DNA from: Bergeyella sp.
GTDB taxonomy: Bacteria; Bacteroidota; Bacteroidia; Flavobacteriales; Weeksellaceae
Reading direction: 5' to 3'
Assembly: GCA_030263285.1 (NCBI GenBank)
Contig: SZYB01000001.1
Location: 248,001 to 312,000 of the forward strand
Length of the DNA stretch: 64,000 nucleotides
In this document: positions 36,313-44,867 of the stretch, piece by piece
How positions within the stretch are numbered: the first letter of the stretch is position 1
How the letters are laid out: the number at the start of each line of letters is the position of its first letter
Program-made: the position numbers and the translations under genes
The notes under the pieces: model-generated
Told to the model about the DNA's origin: nothing
Database searches by the model: none
What the model saw: only the letters and a program-made list of their open reading frames with translations

Positions 36313-36384
36313 CATTTGTCCGTAGACAGGGATATATAAGTCATGATTGCAGAGGTTAAATGGTTTTTATTCTGGATTATATTT

Positions 36385-36417
36385 TTGTTAGATTATTCTA
36401 ACAATTTTATATATTTG
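36385..36417 (+). promoter_or_regulatory. mntH promoter with a metal-repressor-like operator
   Basis: TTG (36385-36387), a 22-base spacer and TATATTTG (36410-36417) form a promoter. Within it lies the perfect palindrome TTGTTAGA-TTAT-TCTAACAA (36385-36404), whose TTAGA/TCTAA halves resemble operators of DtxR/MntR-type repressors. The ATG is only five bases from the -7 element, so the message is nearly leaderless. Confidence 0.6.
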
Positions 36418-36421
36418 TCTC

Positions 36422-37747
36422 ATGAAAAAACCATGGAGGAAAGAAAAGAAAGAGAACACTTTGCGGGAGGTATATGCTTCTGTGGGCGTGCCTGAAGGTG
36501 GAAATTGGTGGAATAAGCTCTGGGCTTTTACTGGACCGGGGATCATGATTGCGGTAGGCTATATAGACCCGGGAAATTGGGCAACGGATATTGCGGGTGG
36601 AGCAAAATTTGGATATACCCTCCTTTCTGTCATTTTGATTTCTAATGTCTTTGCGGTTATATTACAACATTTGTCCTTGAAACTTGGAGTAGCTACAGAG
36701 AGAGACCTGGCGCAATCTTGTAGAGATCACTATTCTTCTGTGGTTAATTTTTTTTTATGGATATTATGTGAAGTAGCTATTGCCGCTTGTGATTTGGCAG
36801 AGGTGATAGGTTCTGCAATTGCTCTTAATCTTTTGTTTGGTATTCCCATCACTTGGGGTATACTAATTACGGTGGTAGATGTTTTGCTGATTCTCATGCT
36901 TCAGGCAAGAGGCTTTAGGAAGCTAGAGAGTGTAGTGGGTGCCCTGGTAATAATTATATTTGGTTGTTTTTTGTACGAAATTATTCTCAGTAAACCCGAG
37001 ATTTCTCCCATGCTTCAAGGACTTTTGCCAAAAAAGGAGATTTTGCATAATCCGGAAATGCTTTATATTGCCATAGGCATTTTGGGAGCTACGGTCATGC
37101 CCCATAATCTTTATTTACACAGCAGTATTGTACAGACCAGAAACTACAGGAGAAATCCTGAAGGAAAAGGAGAGGCGATAAAATATGCGACGATAGACAG
37201 TACATTTTCTTTGTTTATGGCATTTTTTATTAATGCTGCCATTCTTATAGTAGCTGCTGCGACCTTTCATACCACGGGTAATTTTGGTGTGGCAGAAATA
37301 GATGAGGCTTACAAAATGCTCACTCCACTTTTGGGAACAAGCCTTGCCAGTATCATGTTTGCCGTTGCACTTCTTGCCTCCGGGATCAACTCTACCATTA
37401 CGGGTACCTTGGCAGGACAAATAGTAATGGAAGGTTTTCTCAATATCAGACTAAGACCTTGGCTTAGAAGACTTGTTACTCGTCTTGTAGCAATAATACC
37501 CGCATTATTGGTGAGTATAATTTATGGGGAAAGTGGAATGGCAAAACTATTGATTCTAAGTCAGGTAGTACTTTCGATGCAGCTTAGCTTTGCGGTAGTT
37601 CCACTGGTAGTATTTACCAATGACAAACTGAAGATGGGGTCTTTTGTAAACGGAAAAATATTAAAATCAGTTGCTTGGCTTGTTTCTGTTATTATTATTT
37701 TACTTAATATCTATCTTTTGTATCAGACCTTTTTAGAGGAGTTATAA
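36422..37747 (+). CDS. mntH: Nramp-family divalent metal transporter MntH
   Basis: A 441-residue inner-membrane protein with about 11 helices that imports Mn(II), and possibly Fe(II), with protons. The first-helix metal site DPGNWATDI (near residue 42-50), the GATVMPHNLYLHSS loop (near 222-235), and the helix-6 region VAAATFHTTGNFGVAEID are all present. A palindromic operator overlaps the promoter and suggests metal repression. It is not obviously co-transcribed with grpE, although only 84 bases separate the two. Confidence 0.93.
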   Translation: MKKPWRKEKKENTLREVYASVGVPEGGNWWNKLWAFTGPGIMIAVGYIDPGNWATDIAGGAKFGYTLLSVILISNVFAVILQHLSLKLGVATERDLAQSCRDHYSSVVNFFLWILCEVAIAACDLAEVIGSAIALNLLFGIPITWGILITVVDVLLILMLQARGFRKLESVVGALVIIIFGCFLYEIILSKPEISPMLQGLLPKKEILHNPEMLYIAIGILGATVMPHNLYLHSSIVQTRNYRRNPEGKGEAIKYATIDSTFSLFMAFFINAAILIVAAATFHTTGNFGVAEIDEAYKMLTPLLGTSLASIMFAVALLASGINSTITGTLAGQIVMEGFLNIRLRPWLRRLVTRLVAIIPALLVSIIYGESGMAKLLILSQVVLSMQLSFAVVPLVVFTNDKLKMGSFVNGKILKSVAWLVSVIIILLNIYLLYQTFLEEL

Positions 37748-37831
37748 GATTATTTGTTTTCTGACGAATTGTCATTTTTTTTGGTTTGGCAAAAAACTTG
37801 TGGGGTACCTTGCCGCAGAAAAATATGTGTT

Positions 37832-38389
37832 ATGTCAGATAATTTAGATAATTTGGATAGTTTGGAAAACCAGGAAGGGGATATTCACGAAGCTCAAGAA
37901 CAAGAGTGGGGGTCTGGTGTTTCTGATAAACAGGAGTCGGAAGGCGGGGGGTCTATACGAGATTTGTTAGCGGAGGAGAAGGACAGGTATGTGCGTTTGT
38001 ATGCCGAGTTTGAGAATTATAAAAAACGCACTGCCAAGGAGAAACGGGATTTTTTTCAATATGCGAATCAGGACATGATGGTTGCGATGCTTGGTGTTTT
38101 GGATGATTTTGAAAGAGCGCTTAAGGAAATTTCAAAAAATAAGAATAATGAAGAGTTAAAGGGGGTAGAGCTTATTTATCAGAAGTTTAGACACGCATTG
38201 CGGGAAAAAGGTCTTAAACCTATTGAGGTGAAGGTGGGGGATAGTTTTGATGTAGACACGCAGGAGGCGATAACGCAGATTTCCGCTCCCAGTGAAGAGC
38301 TAAAAGGTAAGGTGGTAGATGTGATAGAGACGGGATATATGTTGTACGATAAAGTAATTCGTTTTGCGAAGGTGGTGGTAGGTCAGTAG
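37832..38389 (+). CDS. grpE: Nucleotide exchange factor GrpE
   Basis: A 185-residue DnaK cofactor. An acidic N-terminus (to about 45) precedes a long coiled coil containing DRYVRLYAEFENYKKRTAKE, then the beta-wing with VEVKVGDSFDVDTQEAIT and the family signature ending VVDVIETGYMLYDKVIRFAKVVV. The ATG at 37832 (MSDNLDNLD) is chosen; the upstream extension to 37754 has no family similarity. It lies 43 bases upstream of dnaJ. Confidence 0.93.
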   Translation: MSDNLDNLDSLENQEGDIHEAQEQEWGSGVSDKQESEGGGSIRDLLAEEKDRYVRLYAEFENYKKRTAKEKRDFFQYANQDMMVAMLGVLDDFERALKEISKNKNNEELKGVELIYQKFRHALREKGLKPIEVKVGDSFDVDTQEAITQISAPSEELKGKVVDVIETGYMLYDKVIRFAKVVVGQ

Positions 38390-38432
38390 ATTTTTGTGCG
38401 TTAAGGGAAGACTTTTTTACTAAAATACTAAA

Positions 38433-39545
38433 ATGTCAAAAAGAGATTATTATCAGGTGCTTGGAGTGTCAAAGACGGACTCCCCTGAGGTAATAAAGAA
38501 ATCATATAGGAAAATTGCTCTTAAGTATCATCCGGATAAAAATCCGGGGGATAAGGAGGCGGAGGAAAAATTTAAGGAAGCTGCCGAGGCCTATGAGGTA
38601 CTGAGCGATCCCCAAAAAAGGGAGAGATATGACAGGTTTGGACATGCGGGTCTGGGGGGAAGTTCTGGAGGAGGTTTCGGGGGAGGAATGAGCATGGATG
38701 AAATTTTTTCTCAGTTTGGAGATATTTTTGGAGCACAGTTTGGCGGAGGATTTACTGATTTTGGTGCCGGATCCCAAGCGTCCAGAGGTTCAAATCTTAG
38801 GATAAGACTGAAGCTCAGTCTCTTGGAGATGGCAAACGGATGTAAGAAAACTTTGAAAGTAAAAAAGCTAAAGGTAGCGCCTGGAGTGACTTCTAAAACT
38901 TGCTCCGCTTGCAACGGAAGGGGGGTACAGATGAAAGTAATGAATACGATGTTTGGTCGTATGCAAACCCAGACTACTTGTGGCGCGTGTCAGGGGGTAG
39001 GTAAGGTGGCAGATAAGATTCCTGCGGGAGCCAATGCCCAAGGTCTTGTGAAAGAAGAGGAAGAGGTTACAATTTCTATACCGGCGGGTGCTAGGGATGG
39101 CGTTCAGTTCAATGTAAGGGGGAAGGGAAATGATGCTCCGTTTGGAGGAACGCCGGGAGATCTTTTGGTAGTGATAGAGGAAGAAGAGGATAAGCTTATA
39201 AAAAGAGAGGGGGATAATCTGCATCAAGAGCTTTATATTTCGTTTGCAGAAGCAGCGTTGGGTGTACAAAAGGAGATTCCTACCGTGGGGGGAAAGGTAA
39301 AAATTATGATAGATCCGGGGACCCAATCGGGCAAAATACTACGGCTTTCAGGAAAAGGTCTGCCCAGTCTAGATGGTTACGGAAAGGGTGACATGTATGT
39401 GCACATCAATGTATGGACTCCCCAGAAATTAACTGCCGAACAAAAAGAATTTTTTCAGGATCAGTTAAGAAATAATAAGATGATGGCCGAGCCTTCAGGA
39501 AAGGAGAAAACTTTTTTTGAGAAAGTAAAAGATTTGTTTAACTGA
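38433..39545 (+). CDS. dnaJ: Co-chaperone DnaJ with a reduced zinc finger
   Basis: A 370-residue type I Hsp40: J domain (1-70) with HPD near residue 32, a Gly/Phe-rich linker, a cysteine domain, two beta C-terminal domains and a tail. The cysteine domain has only two CxxCxGxG motifs (CSACNGRG near 154 and CGACQGVG near 181), not four, so only one zinc site can form. The sequence around them is well conserved and shows no sign of damage. I believe relatives share this form, but cannot check it. Confidence 0.93.
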   Translation: MSKRDYYQVLGVSKTDSPEVIKKSYRKIALKYHPDKNPGDKEAEEKFKEAAEAYEVLSDPQKRERYDRFGHAGLGGSSGGGFGGGMSMDEIFSQFGDIFGAQFGGGFTDFGAGSQASRGSNLRIRLKLSLLEMANGCKKTLKVKKLKVAPGVTSKTCSACNGRGVQMKVMNTMFGRMQTQTTCGACQGVGKVADKIPAGANAQGLVKEEEEVTISIPAGARDGVQFNVRGKGNDAPFGGTPGDLLVVIEEEEDKLIKREGDNLHQELYISFAEAALGVQKEIPTVGGKVKIMIDPGTQSGKILRLSGKGLPSLDGYGKGDMYVHINVWTPQKLTAEQKEFFQDQLRNNKMMAEPSGKEKTFFEKVKDLFN

Positions 39546-39578
39546 AAGTGTGGAGAGTAGAGACAGGATTTAAGGCGA

Positions 39579-39613
39579 AAACAAGAAAAATATTCTTTTA
39601 ATTTTTCTTGTTT
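39579..39613. terminator. Bidirectional terminator between dnaJ and the NlpE-like gene
   Basis: AAACAAGAAAAAT (39579-39591) and ATTTTTCTTGTTT (39601-39613) are perfect complements around a nine-base loop. The right arm overlaps the last codons and stop of the minus-strand gene. The stem is AT-rich, so its strength is moderate. Confidence 0.65.
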
Positions 39614-40074
39614 AGAACATATTGCTTTTTATTAGGATTTTCCATTATTTTTCCCTGCTTATCAAGCCGGAAAAGTGTGTTCTCCCCAACCATATACCTT
39701 GCCTTAAAAGATTTTCCCTTCAGTGCAATAATACTTCCAGAGGCATCCCATGAAAAATTACCCGAATCATGAGTAGTGAAATTTTTACCCTTAAATTCCT
39801 CGGTGATCGTAAAGCTATTATTGTCCTTTAGTACAACAGTAACAATAATTTCTTCGCAGTCTTTACAGGGAAAATTTCCCACATAAGTTCCCGGCCAGTC
39901 CAGAGAGTTCTCGGAAGAATGTATGTCTTTTGTAATTTGCTCAGATGTCAATTCGGTATTTGTGGTGTCAACAGATTTTTTTTTAACAGAAGTTTCTTCA
40001 GGCAAAGAGGCATTTTTTTTATCGGAGCAAGAAAAAGTGAAAGCAAATAAGAGTAAAGCAAACAGGGTTTTCAT
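39598..40074 (-). CDS. NlpE N-terminal domain lipoprotein
   Basis: A 158-residue lipoprotein with lipobox FTFSC (Cys16). After a Ser/Thr/Lys-rich linker comes WPGTYVGNFPCKDCEEIIVTVVLKDNNSFTI, the start of the NlpE/copper-resistance fold with its CxxC pair, followed by beta strands ending GENTLFRLDKQGK. In E. coli NlpE senses surface and copper stress; in Bacteroidota such proteins are common and not well studied. The ATG complementary to 40072-40074 gives a proper signal peptide; the longer frame reaching 40137 does not. Confidence 0.82.
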   Translation of the reverse strand: MKTLFALLLFAFTFSCSDKKNASLPEETSVKKKSVDTTNTELTSEQITKDIHSSENSLDWPGTYVGNFPCKDCEEIIVTVVLKDNNSFTITEEFKGKNFTTHDSGNFSWDASGSIIALKGKSFKARYMVGENTLFRLDKQGKIMENPNKKQYVLNKKN

Positions 40075-40155
40075 AATAACATTTTTTGTAACAGAGGATA
40101 ATATCCCTCTTGAGGAACCTACCAATTTTTGTACCAATTTTTTTTATTATCATGG

Positions 40156-40247
40156 AAACTTCAACTCATCTGAATAAATTCTGTCACCAATACAATGCTC
40201 TAAAAAATAATTATACAAAATTTATTTATTCAGATGAGTTGAAGTTT
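40156..40247. repeat. Perfect 24-base inverted repeat
   Basis: AAACTTCAACTCATCTGAATAAAT at 40156-40179 (24 bases; shown here by its ends AAACTTCAAC and TGAATAAAT) is exactly repeated as complement at 40224-40247, with 44 bases between. A short T-run follows the right arm. It lies upstream of the NlpE-like gene and encodes nothing recognisable. Confidence 0.8.
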
Positions 40248-40304
40248 TTTATCCTGAGTATGTTATCAATTGAAGTTCAAAATAAGTTCCTATTTCCCTC
40301 TTAA

Positions 40305-41065
40305 CTACTCCTTTTGTCTAAGGCAGAGAGTTTAGTATTATCTGGAGAAAAATCAAAAGAATGAAAAGAATAGACGATACCTTATCCTGTGTGTCTAGAT
40401 TTGGATTTGGTCTAGATAAGGAGGACGAGGTACTACGCAAGATAATAGAGGAGGTTGAAGGATTAAAGGACAGCAGGAAATTTATCCTTTTTTGATAGGC
40501 TTTTTAAAAAATATGGTTGACCTTTTGTTTTTTAAGGATCAATATGGCTATATTTATTACAAATTTAGGGAGGGGAGAAGTAGGAGGTAGCTCCGTTATA
40601 TGATCGTACCAAAATAAAATTACTTTATTCGGGTCTTTTGGAATTTTTGTTTGACTCTTTGATGATCTTTCCTTATGATACCATAAGATAAGATATTAGA
40701 TATTCTGTATGCCAAGAGAACAAATTCAAAAATATTTACAAAAATAAAATAAAATAGGATATTACTCAACATTTTTTAAATAAAATGGCGTGTTATTTGA
40801 TCGTATATCATTCCAAATCATTTTTTTTGGAGGAGCGTTTATTTTTTCAACTTAAATCGGGGGTGTTTGCCCCGACGCATTTAAAGAAAAAGGTAAAACC
40901 AGGAGCATAACCCGGTAGAAGTTTCTGGGGGTTCCTGGTGTGTTGTTGGTTACAGTGATCGTTTTTTCGTGTGGATCCAAATGAAAGTAAAGAAAAAAAT
41001 GATTCTAGATTATAAATGGTAAGTGTGAAGATTTGGTTTAATTAAAAAGTAGGTTTTTTAAATTT
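40305..41065. other. Decayed tract upstream of the Lrp-family gene
   Basis: About 760 bases without an intact gene. Fragments are visible: an open frame of 44 codons at 40361-40495 (starts MKRIDDTLSCVSRFGFGLDK), a piece near 40560-40660 reading RGEVGGSSV and YQNKITLF in shifted frames, and a possible lipoprotein signal near 40930-40980 (GVPGVLLVTVIVFSCGS). None could be assigned. The tract looks like several degraded genes. Confidence 0.4.
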
Positions 41066-41536
41066 ATGAAGGCACAGGGTAATTTAGAATATTATTTGGA
41101 TGGTGTAGACAAAAAAATAATTGCTGTTTTGATGGGGAATACAAAATTATCACTTTCTCTTGTCTCAAAAGAGATAGGTATTTCTACCACTGCAGTACAC
41201 CCAAGGATTAAAAAACTTGAGAAATCGGGGGTATTAGACCGATCGATTTCTTTTCTTAATCCCAGAAAAATTGGGTATAAAGTAGTTTCTTATATTGGTA
41301 TTTTTCTTGATCAACCTAGTTATTACAAGGAAGTAGTCACCTCCCTGCAGGAGGTAAATGAGGTGGTGGAGGCACACTATACTACAGGGAATTATACTAT
41401 ATTTCTTAAGGTTTTATGCAAAGACAACGATCACCTTATGCAGATTCTGGGTAAGATACAAAAGCTAAAGGGCGTGACCAGAACAGAAACTTTTATTTCT
41501 TTACAACAAAGCATTAATAGACAAATCAAAGCCTGA
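41066..41536 (+). CDS. Lrp/AsnC-family transcriptional regulator
   Basis: A 156-residue regulator with an N-terminal helix-turn-helix (DKKIIAVLMGNTKLSLSLVS then KEIGISTTAVHPRIKKLEKSG, residues about 14-60) and a C-terminal RAM ligand-binding domain with VEAHYTTGNYTIFLKVLCKD (near 108) and the end GVTRTETFISLQQS. Such proteins respond to amino acids or related ligands. It stands alone between decayed tracts, so its targets cannot be inferred. Confidence 0.88.
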   Translation: MKAQGNLEYYLDGVDKKIIAVLMGNTKLSLSLVSKEIGISTTAVHPRIKKLEKSGVLDRSISFLNPRKIGYKVVSYIGIFLDQPSYYKEVVTSLQEVNEVVEAHYTTGNYTIFLKVLCKDNDHLMQILGKIQKLKGVTRTETFISLQQSINRQIKA

Positions 41537-41582
41537 GAACCTCAGGGTTTGGTTATTTTTTGGGATTGTAGGGAGATTTTCC

Positions 41583-41830
41583 TTATATCTTTATCGTTTG
41601 TATGGCTCTCTTTTCCCTCGTGCTTAGGATGTACCTCATGAGGTATTTTCCGGGAGCAAGTTTACTGAGATGTATTTCGGCAGAAGGCGAATCTACATCA
41701 AGATAGTATACAGGGTGTGCCTAACATAGAATAGACGGTAATATTGGAAATCTTTATGTCGAGATCTTTGGTTGAAAGAGAAAAGACATTTCTCGCAGGA
41801 GGTTGAGGTAAGCCTACAAAACCTCCTCGC
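41583..41830 (-). pseudogene. Remnant of a type IX secreted protein (C-terminal sorting domain)
   Basis: On the minus strand the frames give PPARNVFSLSTKDLDIKISN, ITVYSMLG and, after a frameshift near 41700, SAEIHLSKLAPGKYLMRYIL then KRAIQTIKI and a stop (complement of 41583-41585). This is the pattern of type A C-terminal sorting domains, which direct cargo through the type IX system. The rest of the cargo protein is gone; a hydrophobic segment upstream (near 41880-41970) may be its signal region. Confidence 0.75.
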
Positions 41831-42055
41831 TTTGTATCGGTTTCTGTGGTGGTTTATTCTTTTCATTTCATCATGGATTCAATACCCCCAAATAAGTCAA
41901 GGTTGAAGTAAAAAACAAAAAACAGGATCTTCACCAACGCAAAACTATCCTTATTAGCTTTCATTCGGAGGTATCCAAAGGAATCGGTATTTGTAATATG
42001 AAATCGAAATGAATGATTTACTTTTGCAACTCACAACCATAAAACATCTCAAAGA

Positions 42056-43048
42056 ATGATTCTTTTTTCAAGAAACCGAAGACTTCGAACAAATGAGAGT
42101 ATAAGAAGCCTGATAAGAGAAACTCGGCTATCTACAGATGATCTGGTAATGCCTATGTTTATTATTGAGGGAAAAAATAAAAAGGAAACCATACCTTCAA
42201 TGCCTTATATTTTTAGACGAAGTATAGATTTGGCAGTGGAAGAATGCAAAGAATTATATCATCTTGGCATCAAAGCAGTGAATCTTTATACCAAAGTGCC
42301 AGAAGAGCTGAAGGACAACACGGGCAAAGAAGGATGGAATCGGGACGGGCTTATGCAAAGAGCCATTAAGAGCATAAAAGATTCTGTTCCGGATATGGTG
42401 GTTATGCCTGATATAGCTTTGGATCCTTATTCTATTTTCGGACACGACGGCATAATAAAAAACGGTAAGATAGATAATGACTCCACGAATATTGTTTTAG
42501 CAAAAATGGCCGTTTCATTGGCAGAAGCCGGAGCGGATATTGTGGCGCCCAGTGATATGATGGATGGCAGGGTAGGGATAATTCGGGAAGCTTTGGAAAA
42601 GAATCACTACACAGAGGTAGGGATTTTGAGTTATTCGGCAAAATATGCGAGCTCTTTTTATGGACCCTTTAGGTCTGCATTGGACTCTGCCCCTAAGGAG
42701 ATCAACGATATCCCTAGGGATAAAAAAACTTATCAGATGGATTATCACAATTCCCGGGAAGCACTTACAGAAGTTTATAGAGATGTAGAAGAAGGTGCGG
42801 ATATTATCATGATAAAGCCGGGTCTTCCCTACCTTGATATTGTTTCCAAAGTGAGGGAAGTCATAGATCTTCCTCTGGGAGTATACAACGTGAGTGGTGA
42901 ATATGCGATGCTGAAAGCTGCAGTACAAAATGGTTGGCTTGATAACGATCTGGCAATAATAGAGAGCCTTACTTGCATCAAGAGAGCGGGAGGAGATATA
43001 ATTTTTACTTATGCCGCAAAAGAGGCTGCTTTACTGCTTGATAATTAG
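42056..43048 (+). CDS. hemB: Delta-aminolevulinic acid dehydratase (porphobilinogen synthase)
   Basis: A 330-residue enzyme condensing two aminolevulinates to porphobilinogen for haem. The two active-site lysines lie in SYSAKYASSFYGP (about 195) and IMIKPGLPYLDI (about 253). The metal region reads DIALDPYSIFGHDG, with Asp where zinc enzymes have Cys, so this is of the Mg-type class. Start at the first ATG; complete length. Confidence 0.95.
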   Translation: MILFSRNRRLRTNESIRSLIRETRLSTDDLVMPMFIIEGKNKKETIPSMPYIFRRSIDLAVEECKELYHLGIKAVNLYTKVPEELKDNTGKEGWNRDGLMQRAIKSIKDSVPDMVVMPDIALDPYSIFGHDGIIKNGKIDNDSTNIVLAKMAVSLAEAGADIVAPSDMMDGRVGIIREALEKNHYTEVGILSYSAKYASSFYGPFRSALDSAPKEINDIPRDKKTYQMDYHNSREALTEVYRDVEEGADIIMIKPGLPYLDIVSKVREVIDLPLGVYNVSGEYAMLKAAVQNGWLDNDLAIIESLTCIKRAGGDIIFTYAAKEAALLLDN

Positions 43049-43120
43049 CATGCGGGTTGAAGAAACGAGCCACAGAATCAAAGAAGCCGGTATATGTAAT
43101 CTAAAGAATGTGTCTGAAAT

Positions 43121-43864
43121 ATGATTCTTAGAGGGAAAAACCTTGTCAAAGAATACGGAAATAAGAAAGTAGTAAAAGGAGTAGATATAGAAGTTTCCAG
43201 AGGAGAGATAGTGGGTTTGTTGGGTCCCAATGGGGCAGGCAAAACTACCTCCTTTTACATGATTGTGGGTCTTGTAAAGCCTACTTTTGGTCGTATTTTC
43301 CTGGATTGTCAGGATATTACAAAGGATGCCATGTATAAGAGGGCTCAAAAAGGGATCGGCTATCTTGCACAGGAGGCTTCTGTTTTCAGGAAACTTTCTG
43401 TAGAAGAAAACCTTATGGCGGTTCTGCAACTCACTCGTCTGTCCAGAAAAGAGCAGAAGTGCAGATGCGAATCTCTGATAGAGGAATTTTCTCTGGAACA
43501 TGTTCGTAAAAATAGAGGAGATCTTCTCTCTGGAGGGGAGAGAAGGCGTACGGAAATTGCTCGTTGCCTGGCTACTAATCCTAGTTTTATTCTTTTGGAT
43601 GAGCCTTTTGCAGGGGTGGACCCCATAGCGGTAGAGGATATACAAAAAATAGTAAGAAGTTTAGTAGATAAAAATATTGGGATATTGATCACAGATCATA
43701 ATGTGCAGCAAACTCTTGCCATTACCCACAAAACCTATATAATGTTTGAAGGAAAAATACTAAAAGAGGGATTGCCAAGAGATTTGGCCAATGACCCTCA
43801 GGTAAGAGAAACTTATCTGGGGAAAAATTTTGTGTACCAGGATTTTATTAGTAAGATGACGTGA
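43121..43864 (+). CDS. lptB: Lipopolysaccharide export ATPase LptB
   Basis: A 247-residue ABC ATPase of the LptB type, powering LPS extraction from the inner membrane. Walker A GPNGAGKTTSFYMIVG (near 34), Q-loop YLAQEASVFRKLSVEENL, signature LLSGGERRRTEIARCLA (near 140), Walker B FILLDEPFAGVDPIAV and DHNVQ H-loop are all typical of LptB. Remnants of a corrinoid adenosyltransferase follow directly. Confidence 0.92.
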   Translation: MILRGKNLVKEYGNKKVVKGVDIEVSRGEIVGLLGPNGAGKTTSFYMIVGLVKPTFGRIFLDCQDITKDAMYKRAQKGIGYLAQEASVFRKLSVEENLMAVLQLTRLSRKEQKCRCESLIEEFSLEHVRKNRGDLLSGGERRRTEIARCLATNPSFILLDEPFAGVDPIAVEDIQKIVRSLVDKNIGILITDHNVQQTLAITHKTYIMFEGKILKEGLPRDLANDPQVRETYLGKNFVYQDFISKMT

Positions 43865-43882
43865 ACCCCTCTTGGGCTATCA

Positions 43883-44090
43883 TGAACATCAATATAAAAA
43901 TAAAAAAAGGAGATAAAGATAATATCTTGTGGTATCGTGGGAGCAGGATAATAATGTTTCTCTTTGTAATTTTGTAATAGGTTGTCTGGGTACTGTTGAT
44001 GAGCTTAATGCTTTTTTGGCTGGGTGAAATCTCAGATGACCATAACAAAAAGAAGAATATTGGGATTCCAACAGGGAAAATGTAAATAAA
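43883..44090 (+). pseudogene. Remnant of an ATP:cob(I)alamin adenosyltransferase (PduO type)
   Basis: Shifted frames read MNINIKIKKGDKDN, WYRGSRI, CLGTVDELNAFLAG and ILGFQQGKC, corresponding to the N-terminal KxGDxGxTxLxGGxRV region and the YGTVDELNSxIG motif of PduO-type adenosyltransferases. Only about the first third of the gene remains, and it is broken by stops and shifts. The flanking order lptB, this gene, thiamine pyrophosphokinase, arginine decarboxylase matches what I recall from related flavobacteria. Confidence 0.78.
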
Positions 44091-44106
44091 AAAATATTTC
44101 GTTTCG

Positions 44107-44748
44107 GTGAAAGCACTGCTCTTTATTAATGGAGAACCTCCAGAAAAACTTCCTTCTTTTTTGGGATATACGTGTGTTGCCTGTACCGACGGAGCCTTTA
44201 GATATCTTAAAAATCAGGGCTTTCCCCTACAGAAACTCAAATACATTTCCGGAGATTTTGATTCTTTGTCGGATGAAGAACTGCTGGGTTTTGAAGAAAA
44301 AAAGATATTTACACCCGATCAGAATAAGACAGATTTTGAAAAAACCCTGGAAATTTTGCTCCGTAAAAATATAAATGCGGTGGATGTATACGGGGGAAGC
44401 GGAAAAGAGATGGATCACTTTTTGGGCAATCTAACCGTTGCACATCGCTATACAAAATTTCTTTCTCTTAAATTTTATGATCGTTATTCTGAATATTTTT
44501 TTGTTCCCAAAAATTTCATACTGGGAGGTGTAAAGGATCTTATTATTTCTCTGTATCCGTTTCCTTTGGCCAAAGAAGTAACGACTCGAGGGCTGCATTG
44601 GAATTTGAATAAAGAAGACTTAACGGTGAATACCAAAGTGAGTATCCGCAATTATGCGACAAGTGATGAAATAGAGATTACCTACACGGAAGGTAGCTTA
44701 CTTTTTTTTAAGGAAAAAACAGGTAAAATAAGAAAGTCTATAATTTAG
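44107..44748 (+). CDS. Thiamine diphosphokinase
   Basis: A 213-residue enzyme that converts thiamine to thiamine diphosphate. Motifs are ACTDGAFRYLKNQG (near 28), ISGDFDSLS (near 48), the DQNKTDFEKTLEIL substrate loop (near 69) and DVYGGSGKEMDHFLGNL (near 92), all typical of the family. The frame starts at GTG 44107; no ATG is available before the first conserved block. Confidence 0.88.
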   Translation: MKALLFINGEPPEKLPSFLGYTCVACTDGAFRYLKNQGFPLQKLKYISGDFDSLSDEELLGFEEKKIFTPDQNKTDFEKTLEILLRKNINAVDVYGGSGKEMDHFLGNLTVAHRYTKFLSLKFYDRYSEYFFVPKNFILGGVKDLIISLYPFPLAKEVTTRGLHWNLNKEDLTVNTKVSIRNYATSDEIEITYTEGSLLFFKEKTGKIRKSII

Positions 44749-44867
44749 CATTGTATAATTTGTTTTCTTTTTTGCTGAAGATAACGCACCTACCTAAGTT
44801 TTTTTGTGCAATTTTGCACACGGTTTTTCAGGTTATTCTTTTGTACTTTATTTTGATGATGATATAA

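Noticed and set aside
37754..37831. Upstream extension of grpE
   Set aside because: Its residues do not match GrpE, and an ATG with the usual acidic start follows at 37832.
40110..40304. 64-residue frame over the 24-base inverted repeat
   Set aside because: It is created by the repeat and its A/T-rich surroundings; no family resemblance.
41561..42050. Plus-strand gene between the Lrp-family gene and hemB
   Set aside because: All plus frames are broken; the only meaningful similarity is the minus-strand sorting domain.
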